DNA from: Alphaproteobacteria bacterium
GTDB taxonomy: Bacteria; Pseudomonadota; Alphaproteobacteria; Ferrovibrionales; Ferrovibrionaceae
NCBI GenBank assembly: GCA_947473805.1
Contig: CANJGB010000020.1
Location: 1-64,000 of the forward strand
Length of the DNA: 64,000 bases
Direction of reading: 5' to 3'
The notes beneath the pieces are model-generated. The model was given only the letters and a program-made list of their open reading frames with translations. It was not told the origin of the DNA and searched no databases. A program made the translations under genes and the position numbers. How positions within the stretch are numbered: position 1 is the stretch's first letter; each line of letters starts with the position of its first letter. Below, in pieces: positions 17,765 through 26,153 of the stretch.

Positions 17765-18799
17765 TCAGCGTGGCAGGTTGTTCAGGCCGGCGCCGAGGAT
17801 CAGATCCTTCCACTTGATGGTTTCCGCGGCGACGAACTTGGAGAATTCCTCCGGACCGTCGCCATTCGGCAGGTAGTCGATCATCTTGAGGCGCTCCAGC
17901 ACTTCCGGCTGGTTCAGGCCGTCGCGGAACAACTGCGCCCAGCGGTCGACAATCGGCTTCGGCGTGCCGGTGGGGGCAAAGGCGCCGACCCACGAATAGG
18001 CGACGACCGACGGATAGCCCAGCTCGGTCGCCGTGGGTACGTCCGGCAGCAACGGCGAACGCTTGGTGCCCAGCTGGCCGATGACCTTGACGGTGCCTTC
18101 CTTCAGGTGGCTGGCAAGACCTGCCATTGTCACCATCGCAATATCGGTTTCCTTGCCCAGCAGCGCGGTCATTGCCGGCGGCTCGCCGCGATAGGGCACC
18201 GACAGCATATCGACGCCAGCAGCTTTCTTGAACAGCTCCATGCCGATATGCGGTGCGCCGAAATTGCCACTATGACCAAAGCTGATCTTGCCGGGGCTCT
18301 TCTTGGCCAGTTCGGCCAGTTCCTTCAGGTTGTTGGCCGGGAAATCCTTGCGTGCATCGACAATCAGGTTGACGTCGAACAGGTGCGAGATCGCGACGAA
18401 ATCCTTTTCCGCGTTGTAGGGCAGCTCCTTCTCGATGACCGGCGAGATGGTCATGGTCGAGATGTAGCCGATCATCAGCGTGTGGCCGTCCGCCGGCTGG
18501 CCGGCGACCGAGCCTGCGGCCAGCATGCCGCCGCCGCCGGCGCGGTTGTCGAGCAGGATGGGCTGACCCAGCGCCTTTTCCATGCTGGGGATCATCAGGC
18601 GAAGGATGGTGTCGGCGCCCGAACCCGGAGCGCCCGGCAGGGCGATACGAATCGGCTTGCTGGGGAACGGAGCCTGGGCCTGTGCCAGGGCTGAACCTGG
18701 CGCCGCGAGGCCGAGTGCGACCGAAGCTGCAATTGCCAAGGTTCGATAAGTATGGCGAGCAGACTTCGCGGTCCATTCGCCCAACCATTTATTGGACAT
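17765..18799 (-). CDS. Bug/TctC-family periplasmic binding protein
   Basis: 344 aa with a signal sequence (RTLAIAASVALGLAAPGSALAQA) and the mature start APFPSKPIRIALPGAPGSGAD. The GSGAD loop replaces the usual GGGAD. HSGNFGAPHIGMELFKKAAG resembles the same stretch in the Bug protein at 15402, so the two are recent relatives and may bind similar ligands. The start at 18799 has GGGAGGGAAG upstream. It is transcribed against the neighbouring CMD genes and divergent from the glutaredoxin-DinB gene. Confidence 0.92.
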   Translation of the reverse strand: MSNKWLGEWTAKSARHTYRTLAIAASVALGLAAPGSALAQAQAPFPSKPIRIALPGAPGSGADTILRLMIPSMEKALGQPILLDNRAGGGGMLAAGSVAGQPADGHTLMIGYISTMTISPVIEKELPYNAEKDFVAISHLFDVNLIVDARKDFPANNLKELAELAKKSPGKISFGHSGNFGAPHIGMELFKKAAGVDMLSVPYRGEPPAMTALLGKETDIAMVTMAGLASHLKEGTVKVIGQLGTKRSPLLPDVPTATELGYPSVVAYSWVGAFAPTGTPKPIVDRWAQLFRDGLNQPEVLERLKMIDYLPNGDGPEEFSKFVAAETIKWKDLILGAGLNNLPR

Positions 18800-18970
18800 A
18801 GCTTCCCTCCCGTATTGTTGCCTTACTGAACCATAGCGCTCCGCGCCGGGCAATGCGCAAACGCGGCGTACGGTCTTTTGACGCGGGAAAGAGGGGGGGC
18901 TAGGCTTCATCGAATAAATGGCATGGCTCGAATTCACGAGTCTGAAAAGCCCTGCACGGGAGAACGTCCG

Positions 18971-19867
18971 ATGAGCGAACCGCAATTGGTGGAAAGCTGG
19001 CGCGCCTTTGGCGACGTCGATATCGGCGGTGCGATGGCGAAACCCGCGCTGGGCAGCCCCGACGACCCCATCGACATGAGCCAGCCGCTGAAGCTCTTTT
19101 GGGGGCCGGGTTGTTCGTCCTGCCTGCGCATGAAGGAGTTCTTCACCAAGCGGGACGTGCCGTTCATCTCGGTGAACATCCTCGAGAACCAGGCTGAGTT
19201 CGACGAGTTGCGCAAGCTGGGCATGAAGCGCATCCCCTTGGCCGTGCGCGGCAAGCACTGGGCCGATGGTCAGGTCCTGGCCGACCTCGCGATAATCGGC
19301 GGCCTCGCGTTCGACAAGCCGCGCATGCTGTCACCTGGCGTGATGGCCCAGCGCAGCGATCGCGTCATGGCCAGCGCGGCGGCTTTGTCCGGCCGCTTCC
19401 CCGATGCCGATCTCGACCTGCAGCTGCCCAGCCGGCCGCGCTCGTACAAGCAACTGGCCGGGCACATCTTCCAGATCTTCGAAATGTTTCTGGAGACCGT
19501 CGAGGACAAGAAGCATTTCGAATACGCCGCCTATTTCCGCGACGTGCCAGCCGAGGTGGTGACGACCGCCGATCTCGTACGGTTCGGTAACGCGATCCGC
19601 GCGCGCTTCGATGCCTGGTGGCAGCGTGCGGGGCGCGAAATGGATTTCGACGCCAAGGCCGATGTCTACTACGGCGACGTCAACCTGCATGAGTTCTTTG
19701 AGCGCACATTGTGGCACGCCGCCCATCACACGCGGCAGCTGGCCGAGGTGATCGAGAACCTGGGCTTCTCGACCGAAGGCCGCCTGGCCGAGGCCGATCT
19801 CGCCGGCCTGCCGCTGCCCGACCACGTGTACGACGACAAGATCAAGCTCTCCGTGCCGGCGCGGTAA
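18971..19867 (+). CDS. Glutaredoxin-DinB fusion protein
   Basis: 298 aa with two domains. Residues about 35-110 form a glutaredoxin-like thioredoxin fold with active site CSSC in FWGPGCSSCLRMKEFF and a cis-Pro in MKRIPLAV. Residues about 145-285 look like a DinB/YfiT four-helix domain, with likely metal ligands in AGHIFQIF and in TLWHAAHHTRQL. DinB-fold enzymes include thiol S-transferases, so a glutathione-dependent transfer or dehalogenation chemistry is an attractive inference. The ATG at 18971 has GGGAG 8 bases upstream. An SDR follows after 2 bases. Confidence 0.75.
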   Translation: MSEPQLVESWRAFGDVDIGGAMAKPALGSPDDPIDMSQPLKLFWGPGCSSCLRMKEFFTKRDVPFISVNILENQAEFDELRKLGMKRIPLAVRGKHWADGQVLADLAIIGGLAFDKPRMLSPGVMAQRSDRVMASAAALSGRFPDADLDLQLPSRPRSYKQLAGHIFQIFEMFLETVEDKKHFEYAAYFRDVPAEVVTTADLVRFGNAIRARFDAWWQRAGREMDFDAKADVYYGDVNLHEFFERTLWHAAHHTRQLAEVIENLGFSTEGRLAEADLAGLPLPDHVYDDKIKLSVPAR

Positions 19868-19869
19868 GC

Positions 19870-20622
19870 GTGGCGAACGAGCGTTTTTACGGGCAGGTCG
19901 CGCTGGTCACCGGCGCTGCGGGCGGCATCGGCAAGAGTGCGGCTTTGGCCCTCGGCACCGCCGGGGCAAAGCTGTCACTGATCGACCGCGACGCTGAAAA
20001 CCTTCGCCGCACCGCAACAGAGCTGGAGGGGCAGGGCGTCGCGGTGATCGCCACTGAAGTGGACATCGGTCGCGCCGCGCCTGTGGATGCCGCGGTCGCG
20101 GCGACAGTTGCACGGTTCGGCCAGATCGACCTCTTGGCCCATTGCGCCGGCGTCGCGCCAAAGGGACCGATTCTCGAGGTCGATGACCACGCCTGGCTCG
20201 ATGTGATCGACACCAATCTCAACGGCACGTTCTATCTGGTGCGGGCGGTGGGCCGGGTGATGAAGGCGCGCGGGCAGGGCGGCGCCATGGTGCTGATCGC
20301 GTCCGACCGTGGCTTGCTCGGTGCGCGCTACAACCCCGCCTATGCTTCGTCCAAAGGCGGCGTTATCGCCTTCATGCGCTCGGCTGCGCAGGAATTCGGG
20401 CCGCTGGGCATTACCGTCAATGCGATCAATCCGGGACTGACTAACACGCAGATGACGCAGAAGACCCATACACCGGAAATGTGGGAAAAGAAGAAGGCCG
20501 ACGATCCGCTGGGTCAGTTGAGCGAGCCGGAGGATATCGCCGAGATCATCCTGTTCCTCGCCGGCCCCGGCCGGAAGTTCATGACCGGCCAGCTCGTCAC
20601 CACGCGGATGCGCCTGGGTTGA
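19870..20622 (+). CDS. SDR-family oxidoreductase
   Basis: 250 aa, starting at GTG 19870 two bases after the glutaredoxin-DinB stop. The cofactor loop is TGAAGGIG, the catalytic motif YASSK has a Ser upstream (LIASDRG), and NPGLTNTQMT is typical of the substrate lid. FabG-like; the substrate is unknown. Co-translation with the fusion protein suggests consecutive steps. A strong terminator follows. Confidence 0.88.
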   Translation: MANERFYGQVALVTGAAGGIGKSAALALGTAGAKLSLIDRDAENLRRTATELEGQGVAVIATEVDIGRAAPVDAAVAATVARFGQIDLLAHCAGVAPKGPILEVDDHAWLDVIDTNLNGTFYLVRAVGRVMKARGQGGAMVLIASDRGLLGARYNPAYASSKGGVIAFMRSAAQEFGPLGITVNAINPGLTNTQMTQKTHTPEMWEKKKADDPLGQLSEPEDIAEIILFLAGPGRKFMTGQLVTTRMRLG

Positions 20623-20625
20623 GCG

Positions 20626-20669
20626 CAAAAAATATGGCCCCTGTCCACTGTGTGGGCAGGGGCCATTTT
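20626..20669. terminator. Bidirectional rho-independent terminator
   Basis: Stem ATGGCCCCTG / CAGGGGCCAT (20634-20643 / 20657-20666), flanked by AAAAAAT on the left and TTTT on the right, between convergent SDR genes. It can end transcription from both sides. Confidence 0.85.
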
Positions 20670-20682
20670 CTGCAGCGGCTGA

Positions 20683-21543
20683 TCAGCCCTTCGCGGCCCT
20701 GATCTGCTTCAGACCTTTCTTGCCGAACTTCGCTACCACCAGCTCGGTCAGGTCAGGATTGCGGCGCAGCTCATGGCCGCCGTCGATGGCGAAGCTCTGC
20801 CCCGTCACCCATTCGGCGTCCGGCCCGGCGAGATAGCGTACCGCGCCGGCAATGTCTTCCGGCGTTCCCAGCCGGCCCTTGCTGGCGCCGCGGTCCAGCG
20901 GCGTCTGCTCGACAAACTTGTCGAAGACGGGCTTGTTCGAGAACAAGGCCTCGTTGCGGGCGACGTGGGTCAGGCCGGGGCGCACCGCGTTGACGCGGAT
21001 ATTGGCACTGCCCAGTTCCTCGGCGGCCGACTTGATGAATGCCTCCAGCGCCGCCTTGGCGGTGCAATAGTCGCCGAGATAGGCGAAGTTCATCTTCGCT
21101 GCGGTCGATGACACGCAGATGATCGAACCGCCATGGTCCATCAGTGGCGCGGCATAGCGCACCGCCATGAAGGCCGACATGAAATTGCTCTCGATGCAGG
21201 CGCGAAAGCTGTCCGGCGTGTGCTTGACGATCGGCAGGAACGAGCCGCCGCCGCCGACCGTGGTCAGCATGATGTCGAGCCGGCCCTGCATGTCATAGGC
21301 GGCCTTCAGCGCGGCCTGCACGTCCGCTTCCTTGCAGCCGTCGCCGGCGAATACACCGACCTTGGCGCCTTTCACATCCTTGGAAAGCTTCGCCTTGAAT
21401 TCCTTCAGCTTGTCCAGCGTGCGGCCCATCAGCATGACCGCCGCGCCGTCCTGCACCAGGCGCAACGCGCTGGCGCCGCCAATGCCGCCCGCGCCGCCGG
21501 TGATGATCGCCGTCTTGCCCGCAAGCGGCAGATTCTTCGCCAT
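20683..21543 (-). CDS. SDR-family oxidoreductase, paralogue of the gene at 14447
   Basis: 286 aa, starting MAKNLPLAGKTAIITGG, with cofactor loop TGGAGGIG and catalytic YCTAK. As in its paralogue, the core ends SFAIDGGHELRR and is followed by a basic tail (KFGKKGLKQIRAAKG). The start at 21543 has GGGGAGGAT upstream; longer frames upstream run antisense to the LLM gene. Two copies of the same SDR type in one cluster suggest related steps or substrates. Confidence 0.88.
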   Translation of the reverse strand: MAKNLPLAGKTAIITGGAGGIGGASALRLVQDGAAVMLMGRTLDKLKEFKAKLSKDVKGAKVGVFAGDGCKEADVQAALKAAYDMQGRLDIMLTTVGGGGSFLPIVKHTPDSFRACIESNFMSAFMAVRYAAPLMDHGGSIICVSSTAAKMNFAYLGDYCTAKAALEAFIKSAAEELGSANIRVNAVRPGLTHVARNEALFSNKPVFDKFVEQTPLDRGASKGRLGTPEDIAGAVRYLAGPDAEWVTGQSFAIDGGHELRRNPDLTELVVAKFGKKGLKQIRAAKG

Positions 21544-21693
21544 GTAATCCTCCCCGATAATTCCTTGAGTGGTGCTTCTTCCTAAAGCGGCAAGGGGGCG
21601 CAGTGCAAGCGACGCTGTTCTGTCCGCGTCTATTTGACCTCGCCGTGGCCATGCGCCATCATTCCGCCGCAAAATCAATCCCAAGGGGGAAAC

Positions 21694-22581
21694 GTGGTCA
21701 AGGTCGGTATCAGTCTCATGCGTGCCCAGGAACTTACGGGCGGCGATTTTTCCGGTGTGCTCGAACTGGCGCAGCTCTGTGACAGCATGGGCGTCGATGA
21801 GGTTCTGATGTCGGACCACGTCGCGATCAGCAAGACCGGCTATATCAGCAAGGGTCATTTCCCCTACGCCATCGATTTCCCCGGCTGGTACGAGCCGATG
21901 TCGGTGCTCAGTGCGGTCGCCGCCGTCACCAAAAAGGTGAAGCTCTCGACCAACGTCATGGTCGCGACGTTGCGCCCGTCCATCCTGCTGGCCAAGCAGA
22001 TCGCCACGCTCGACGTCATCTCCAACGGCCGCGTCGATATCTCGTTCGGCGTGGGCTGGCAGAAGGAAGAATTCGACGCCGCGAACATTCCGTTCGAGGG
22101 CCGCTACCGCCATGTCGAGGAGCAGATCAAGGTCTGCCGCACGCTGTGGGGCGGCGCGCCGGCCAGCTTCGAAGGCGAGCGCGTCAAGTTCAAGGACTTC
22201 TACTCGCTGCCGCTGCCGGTGCAGGGCGCCAATATTCCGATCTCGCTCGGCGTGCTCGGCACCCCGCACAACATCGCGCGCATGGGCCGCGTCGCTGACG
22301 GCTGGTTCCCGTCGCCGCTGAACGGAACGGAAATCGCCGCTGGCGTGCAGGCGCTGAAAAAGGCGTTCGTCGAGAACGGTCGCGATCCGGAAAAGGCGAT
22401 CATCCGCACCGCCGTCAAGATGGGCACGCCGGGCAGCATGACCATCGACCAGCAGTTCGAGGGCGTCGACACGTTGATAAACGCCGGCGCCACGACCGTC
22501 GTCGGCCTGCCGCTGGTCACCTGCAAGACCAAGGCGGACTGGAAGCCGTACATCGAGCGCGTGCTGCGCCTGAAGAAATGA
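21694..22581 (+). CDS. LLM-class flavin-dependent oxidoreductase (TIGR03619-like), copy 1
   Basis: 295 aa, a luciferase-like TIM barrel of the LLM class that uses F420 or FMN. VVKVGISLMRAQELTGGDF, TNVMVATLRPSILLAKQIATL and the GVGWQKEEFDA motif match the TIGR03619 group. Start GTG 21694 with AAGGGGGAA upstream. A second copy with the same start pattern lies at 33965-34867. No F420 biosynthesis gene is in the window, so the cofactor is open. It overlaps the CMD gene downstream by ATGA. Confidence 0.87.
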   Translation: MVKVGISLMRAQELTGGDFSGVLELAQLCDSMGVDEVLMSDHVAISKTGYISKGHFPYAIDFPGWYEPMSVLSAVAAVTKKVKLSTNVMVATLRPSILLAKQIATLDVISNGRVDISFGVGWQKEEFDAANIPFEGRYRHVEEQIKVCRTLWGGAPASFEGERVKFKDFYSLPLPVQGANIPISLGVLGTPHNIARMGRVADGWFPSPLNGTEIAAGVQALKKAFVENGRDPEKAIIRTAVKMGTPGSMTIDQQFEGVDTLINAGATTVVGLPLVTCKTKADWKPYIERVLRLKK

Positions 22582-23234
22582 GCATCACTCCCACGCCGGA
22601 GCCGAAATACGCGGCGGCGTGGGAGCCGTTTATCCCCTATGGCGATCCCGCATCGTGCCCGCCGGACCTGAAGCCCGGGCTCGACGCGCTGGTCGCCAAG
22701 GTCGGCTTCATGTCCAACAGCATGAAGCTGTATTTGCACAACCCGGGTGTGTTGCGCGCCATCACCGCGATGGGCGCCGGCATTACCTCGAACGATGACG
22801 GGGCGCTGGACCGCACGCTGAAGCGCAAGCTGGCCGTCATCTGCAGCGCCACCAATGGCTGCGTCTACTGCACCGCGCACCAGTGCGATTTTCTGACCCG
22901 GCCGCCGGCCGGTGGGGGCGAGGGCTGGGGCATCGACGCCGACGAGGTCTATGCCATGATCGCCGGCACCGAGGTGCCGGCCAACGAGATGGAGCGCCTG
23001 TGCTTTGAATTCGCCCGTGCGGCGTCCTCCGATGCCGCCGGGGTGACCGACGAGTTGCGTAGCAGGCTCGCCCGCGGCCTGACCCCGGCCCAGGTGGTGG
23101 AACTCGCAGCCGTTGTCGGCTACTGGAAATTTCTCAATACCCTGCACGACAGCCTGAACATCCCGCCCGAGCCGCAGAACATCCGCTTCACCGGCGTGCT
23201 CGACGCGTACGGCAAAAAGGAGAGCGTTACGTGA
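22578..23234 (+). CDS. CMD/AhpD-like protein, copy 3
   Basis: 218 aa, with the complete motif ATNGCVYCTAHQ and the NSMKLYLHNPGVL block shared with copies 1 and 2. Its start overlaps the LLM stop (ATGA) and its stop overlaps the Dabb start (GTGA), so the three are translationally coupled. A role alongside the LLM oxidoreductase, such as removing peroxide or opening a lactone product, is an inference. Confidence 0.82.
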   Translation: MSITPTPEPKYAAAWEPFIPYGDPASCPPDLKPGLDALVAKVGFMSNSMKLYLHNPGVLRAITAMGAGITSNDDGALDRTLKRKLAVICSATNGCVYCTAHQCDFLTRPPAGGGEGWGIDADEVYAMIAGTEVPANEMERLCFEFARAASSDAAGVTDELRSRLARGLTPAQVVELAAVVGYWKFLNTLHDSLNIPPEPQNIRFTGVLDAYGKKESVT

Positions 23235-23521
23235 TCCAGCATATCGTGTTCTACAAATGGAAGGCCGACGCGCCGGCGGCCAACATCGAAGCCGCCAAGG
23301 CCGCCTGCCGCAAGCTGCGCGAGATTCCCGGCGTTACCGACTTTGCCGAGGGCAAGAACGTCTCGCCCATCCTGCACCACGACTTCACCTACGGCTTCAG
23401 CCTGAAGGTGAAGGATGCCGAGGGCCTCAAGGCCTACCAGGCGCATCCGAACCACGTCGCCGTCGCCGCCGTCTGCCGCCCGAACTCGGCCGAGATTTTC
23501 GTCGCCGACCTCGACTGCTGA
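23231..23521 (+). CDS. Dabb (stress-responsive A/B barrel) domain protein
   Basis: 96 aa ferredoxin-like dimeric barrel. IQHIVFYKWKADAPAANI at the start, FTYGFSLKVKD in the middle and YQAHPNHVAVAAVC near the end are typical Dabb signatures. Some members are cyclases or small monooxygenases. It starts at GTG overlapping the CMD copy 3 stop, the third gene of an LLM-CMD-Dabb operon. Confidence 0.85.
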   Translation: MIQHIVFYKWKADAPAANIEAAKAACRKLREIPGVTDFAEGKNVSPILHHDFTYGFSLKVKDAEGLKAYQAHPNHVAVAAVCRPNSAEIFVADLDC

Positions 23522-23543
23522 TCGGCGACTGTTGACCGGCGCG

Positions 23544-23571
23544 CTTATCCGGGGCTTGTTCCCCGGATAAG
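23544..23571 (+). promoter_or_regulatory. Hairpin overlapping the lysE ribosome-binding site
   Basis: An 11-bp perfect stem, CTTATCCGGGG / CCCCGGATAAG, with loop CTTGTT, ends in the first bases of the AAGGAGAG ribosome-binding site before ATG 23581. It could weaken initiation, or act as terminator of the Dabb operon; there is no U tract. Confidence 0.4.
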
Positions 23572-23580
23572 GAGAGCGCC

Positions 23581-24206
23581 ATGCCAGTCGCACCGGAAAT
23601 CTGGGCCGCCTATGCGGTGGCCGCGTAACCCTGATCCTCATCCCGGGGCCGACGTCGCTCTTCGTCCTGTCACAGGCGGTTGGGCAGGGCACGCGCGCGG
23701 CCTTGCTGTGCCTGCTCGGGGTCGCCGCGGGTGATGGCCTGGCCATGACCATCTCGTTCATCGACCTTGGCGCACTCCTCGCGGCCTCGGCGGAGCTGTT
23801 CACCGCGATGAAGCTGGCGGGCGCGCTCTACCTGTTCTGGCTGGCGTGGCGCATGTGGCGCGCGCCGGTCGTTCTTCCGGGTACCGAGGCCGCCTTGCCC
23901 GGCTCCACGCCGCGCGCGGTGCTGCGTGCGTTCTCGGTGACGGTGCTGAATCCCAAGGGGATCGCTTTCTTCACCGCGTTCGTGCCGCAGTTCGTCGATC
24001 CGGCACGGCCTCTCGTGCCGCAGCTGGTCGTCTTCGGGCTGACATTCGTGGCATTCGCGGTCGCCATTCCGGCGACCTGGGTCACGGTGGTCGGGCGGGC
24101 CCGCAAAATGCTGGCCCGCCCGCGCCTGTTGCAGGCGATGAACCGTGCCGGCGCCGTCGTACTGGCGGGCGCCGGGTTGCTGACGGCGACGCTAAAGCGC
24201 GCCTGA
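23581..24206 (+). pseudogene. LysE/RhtB-family exporter, frameshifted
   Basis: The frame begins MPVAPEIWAAYAVAA and stops at TAA 23626. The next frame (-1) continues VTLILIPGPTSLFVLSQAVGQG, the conserved LysE/RhtB block, then about 160 more residues with five further hydrophobic segments to 24206. One missing base near 23624 (GCCGCGTAACC where GCCGCGGTAACC is expected) explains it; restored, the protein is about 209 aa, normal for this amino-acid exporter family. No slippery sequence is present. It follows the LLM-CMD-Dabb operon. Real decay and sequencing error cannot be told apart here. Confidence 0.82.
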
Positions 24207-24210
24207 CCGG

Positions 24211-24861
24211 CTAGTCGTTGTCGTCGTCGTTGGCGGGGGGCTCGACCTCAAGCTGCTGCGGCGCAACCGGCGGCGGCGGCGCGCCCACGGCGGCGGCGGC
24301 GGCGCGGGCGGCCTTCTGCTCGCGCTTCTCGCGGGCGGCCTTCTTGGCCTGACCGGTCCGCACCACGTCGTCCAACTGCATCTGGGTGCAGATGCCCAGG
24401 CTCACCGGGTCGTGCGGCTTGATGTTCTGGATGTTCCAGTGGCTCCGGTTACGGATGTCGTTGATCGTCTTCTTGGTGGTGCCGAGCAGTTTTTGTATTT
24501 GTGCGTCAGTTACTTCCGGGTGGAACTTCAGAATCCACATGATGGCGTCCGGACGGTCCTGGCGCTTTGACACGGGGGTGTAGCGCGCGCCGCCGGTCTT
24601 CTGGCGCGGCAGCTCCACCGTCGGCTCCAGCAGCTTCAGGCGGTTGCTGGAATTGCTCACCGCACGCTCGATCTCGTCACGGGTCAGCTGGCCATGGGCC
24701 ACCGGGTCGGCGCCGACAATGCCAACCGCGACTTCACCATCGGCAATGCCCTTCACCTCGAGCGGATGCATGCCGCAGAAATCGGCGATCTGGTCGAAGG
24801 TGAGGGTGGTGTTGTCGACCAGCCAGACGGCGGTGGCTTTGGGCATCAGCGGCAGGCGCAT
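24211..24861 (-). CDS. trcR: TrcR-type cell-cycle regulator (DUF1013)
   Basis: 216 aa. MPKATAVWLVDNTTLTFDQIADFCGMHPLEVKGIADGEV and MWILKFHPEVTDAQIQKLLGTTKKTINDIRNRSHWN are the conserved blocks of DUF1013, a helix-turn-helix protein nearly restricted to alphaproteobacteria. The C-terminus is an Ala/Pro-rich basic tail ending in acidic NDDDND. It probably binds DNA. GGAGA lies 7 bases before ATG 24861; a start five codons later (MPKATA) is possible. Confidence 0.9.
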   Translation of the reverse strand: MRLPLMPKATAVWLVDNTTLTFDQIADFCGMHPLEVKGIADGEVAVGIVGADPVAHGQLTRDEIERAVSNSSNRLKLLEPTVELPRQKTGGARYTPVSKRQDRPDAIMWILKFHPEVTDAQIQKLLGTTKKTINDIRNRSHWNIQNIKPHDPVSLGICTQMQLDDVVRTGQAKKAAREKREQKAARAAAAAVGAPPPPVAPQQLEVEPPANDDDND

Positions 24862-24941
24862 GGCAAATTCTCCTCGGGGCCTGCTTCGGCCCGGCAGGGT
24901 CGAAGCATGCCAACAGACAAACCGAATGTTGGGCTTGGCTT

Positions 24942-24969
24942 TATATAACCCTGATCGTCACGGAAACAA
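24942..24969 (-). promoter_or_regulatory. Candidate trcR promoter
   Basis: On the minus strand, TTGTTT (24964-24969) and TATATA (24942-24947) are separated by 16 bases, 80 bp before the trcR start. The -10 match is good, the -35 weak. Confidence 0.4.
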
Positions 24970-24982
24970 ACCGGGGAATCGC

Positions 24983-25984
24983 TCAGATCTTGAGCATTAC
25001 CTTGCCGATATGACCATTTTCCTCAAGGTGCCGGTGGGCGTCGGCGGCCTTGGCCAGCGGGAAAACGGCGTCGATAACCGGCGCCACTGTGCCGTCTTCG
25101 AAGCGCGGCCAGACGTAGTGGCGCAGCGCCGAGGCGATCCTTGCCTTGTACTCCACCGGCCGGCGCCGCAGCGTCGTGCCGGTCAGGGTCAGGCGCTTCA
25201 TCATGATCTGCTGGATTGGCACGCCGTCCGACTTGCCGCCGCCCAAAGCCGCCACGAACGACATCCGGCCGTCCATCGCCAGCAGGTCGATGTTCTTGGG
25301 CACATAGGCGCCGGCGACCATATCGAGGATAACGTCGATGCCCTTGCCCCCGGTGGCTTCCTTCAGCACCTTCGCGAAGTCGCCGGTGCGATAGTTGATC
25401 GCCTGTTCGCAGCCCAGCTTGATGCAGGCCGCAACCTTCTTGTCGGTACCCGCCGTCGCAAACGCGCGGCCGCCCAGCACCTTGGCCAGCTGGATCGCGG
25501 CGGTGCCAATGCCGCTGGCGCCGCCGTGCACCAGGAAGGTCTCGCCCGGCTTCAGGTTGCAGCGGTCGACCACATGGTCCCAGACGGTGAACCAGGTCTC
25601 CGGAATGGCCGCTGCCTGCACGGCATCGAAGCCGCGCGGAATCGGAAGGCACTGCACCGCCGGTGCGACGCAATACTCGGCATAGCCGCCACCGGCGACC
25701 AGCGCGGTGACACGGTCGCCGACCTTGCGGTCGGTAACGCCCGGGCCGATGGCCGCGATCTCGCCAGCGATCTCCAGGCCTGGCAGGTCCGACACGCCCG
25801 GCGGCGGGGGATAATTGCCGATGCGCTGGGCGATGTCCGGCCGGTTCACGCCGGCAGCCTCGACCTTCACCAGCACCTCGCCCACGCCGGCCACCGGGAC
25901 AGGGCGGGTTGCGGGCTTCAGCACCTCGGGCGCGCCGAAGCTGGAGATTTCAATTCCGGTCATGGTGGCGGGCAGGGCGGACAT
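24983..25984 (-). CDS. NAD(P)H quinone oxidoreductase (zinc-free MDR family)
   Basis: 333 aa, an MDR-superfamily enzyme of the QOR/PIG3 group (TIGR02824-like). It reduces quinones with NADPH and lacks the zinc ligands of alcohol dehydrogenases. VNRPDIAQRIGNYPPPPGVSDLPGLEIAG is the N-terminal signature; the nucleotide loop is in HGGASGIGTAAIQLA. It stands alone between trcR and a REP-like repeat pair. The last bases of the gene run into the trcR promoter region. Confidence 0.9.
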   Translation of the reverse strand: MSALPATMTGIEISSFGAPEVLKPATRPVPVAGVGEVLVKVEAAGVNRPDIAQRIGNYPPPPGVSDLPGLEIAGEIAAIGPGVTDRKVGDRVTALVAGGGYAEYCVAPAVQCLPIPRGFDAVQAAAIPETWFTVWDHVVDRCNLKPGETFLVHGGASGIGTAAIQLAKVLGGRAFATAGTDKKVAACIKLGCEQAINYRTGDFAKVLKEATGGKGIDVILDMVAGAYVPKNIDLLAMDGRMSFVAALGGGKSDGVPIQQIMMKRLTLTGTTLRRRPVEYKARIASALRHYVWPRFEDGTVAPVIDAVFPLAKAADAHRHLEENGHIGKVMLKI

Positions 25985-26007
25985 GGCAAAACTCCTGACG
26001 GCGGGGC

Positions 26008-26088
26008 CGCCTCACGCTTCGACTGGCTCAGCATGAGGCTATCGAGAAATTTTCAGTCGCCCTCATCCTGAGCTAGTCGAAGGGTGGG
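26008..26088. repeat. Inverted pair of REP-like CTTCGAC repeats
   Basis: CCTCACGCTTCGACTGGCTC (from 26010) and its inverted relative ending GAGCTAGTCGAAGGGTGGGG (to 26089) resemble the short palindromic intergenic repeats common in alphaproteobacteria (core CTTCGACNNGCTCAG-ATGAGG). They face each other with about 22 bases between. In RNA they could form a long hairpin ending the DUF1192 or quinone oxidoreductase flank. Confidence 0.7.
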
Positions 26089-26153
26089 GGCGTCCCCGGA
26101 CGGGGCACCTGCTCTATAGTCTCCCTCGCCGAACGGCAAGCCGGGGAGGAAGC

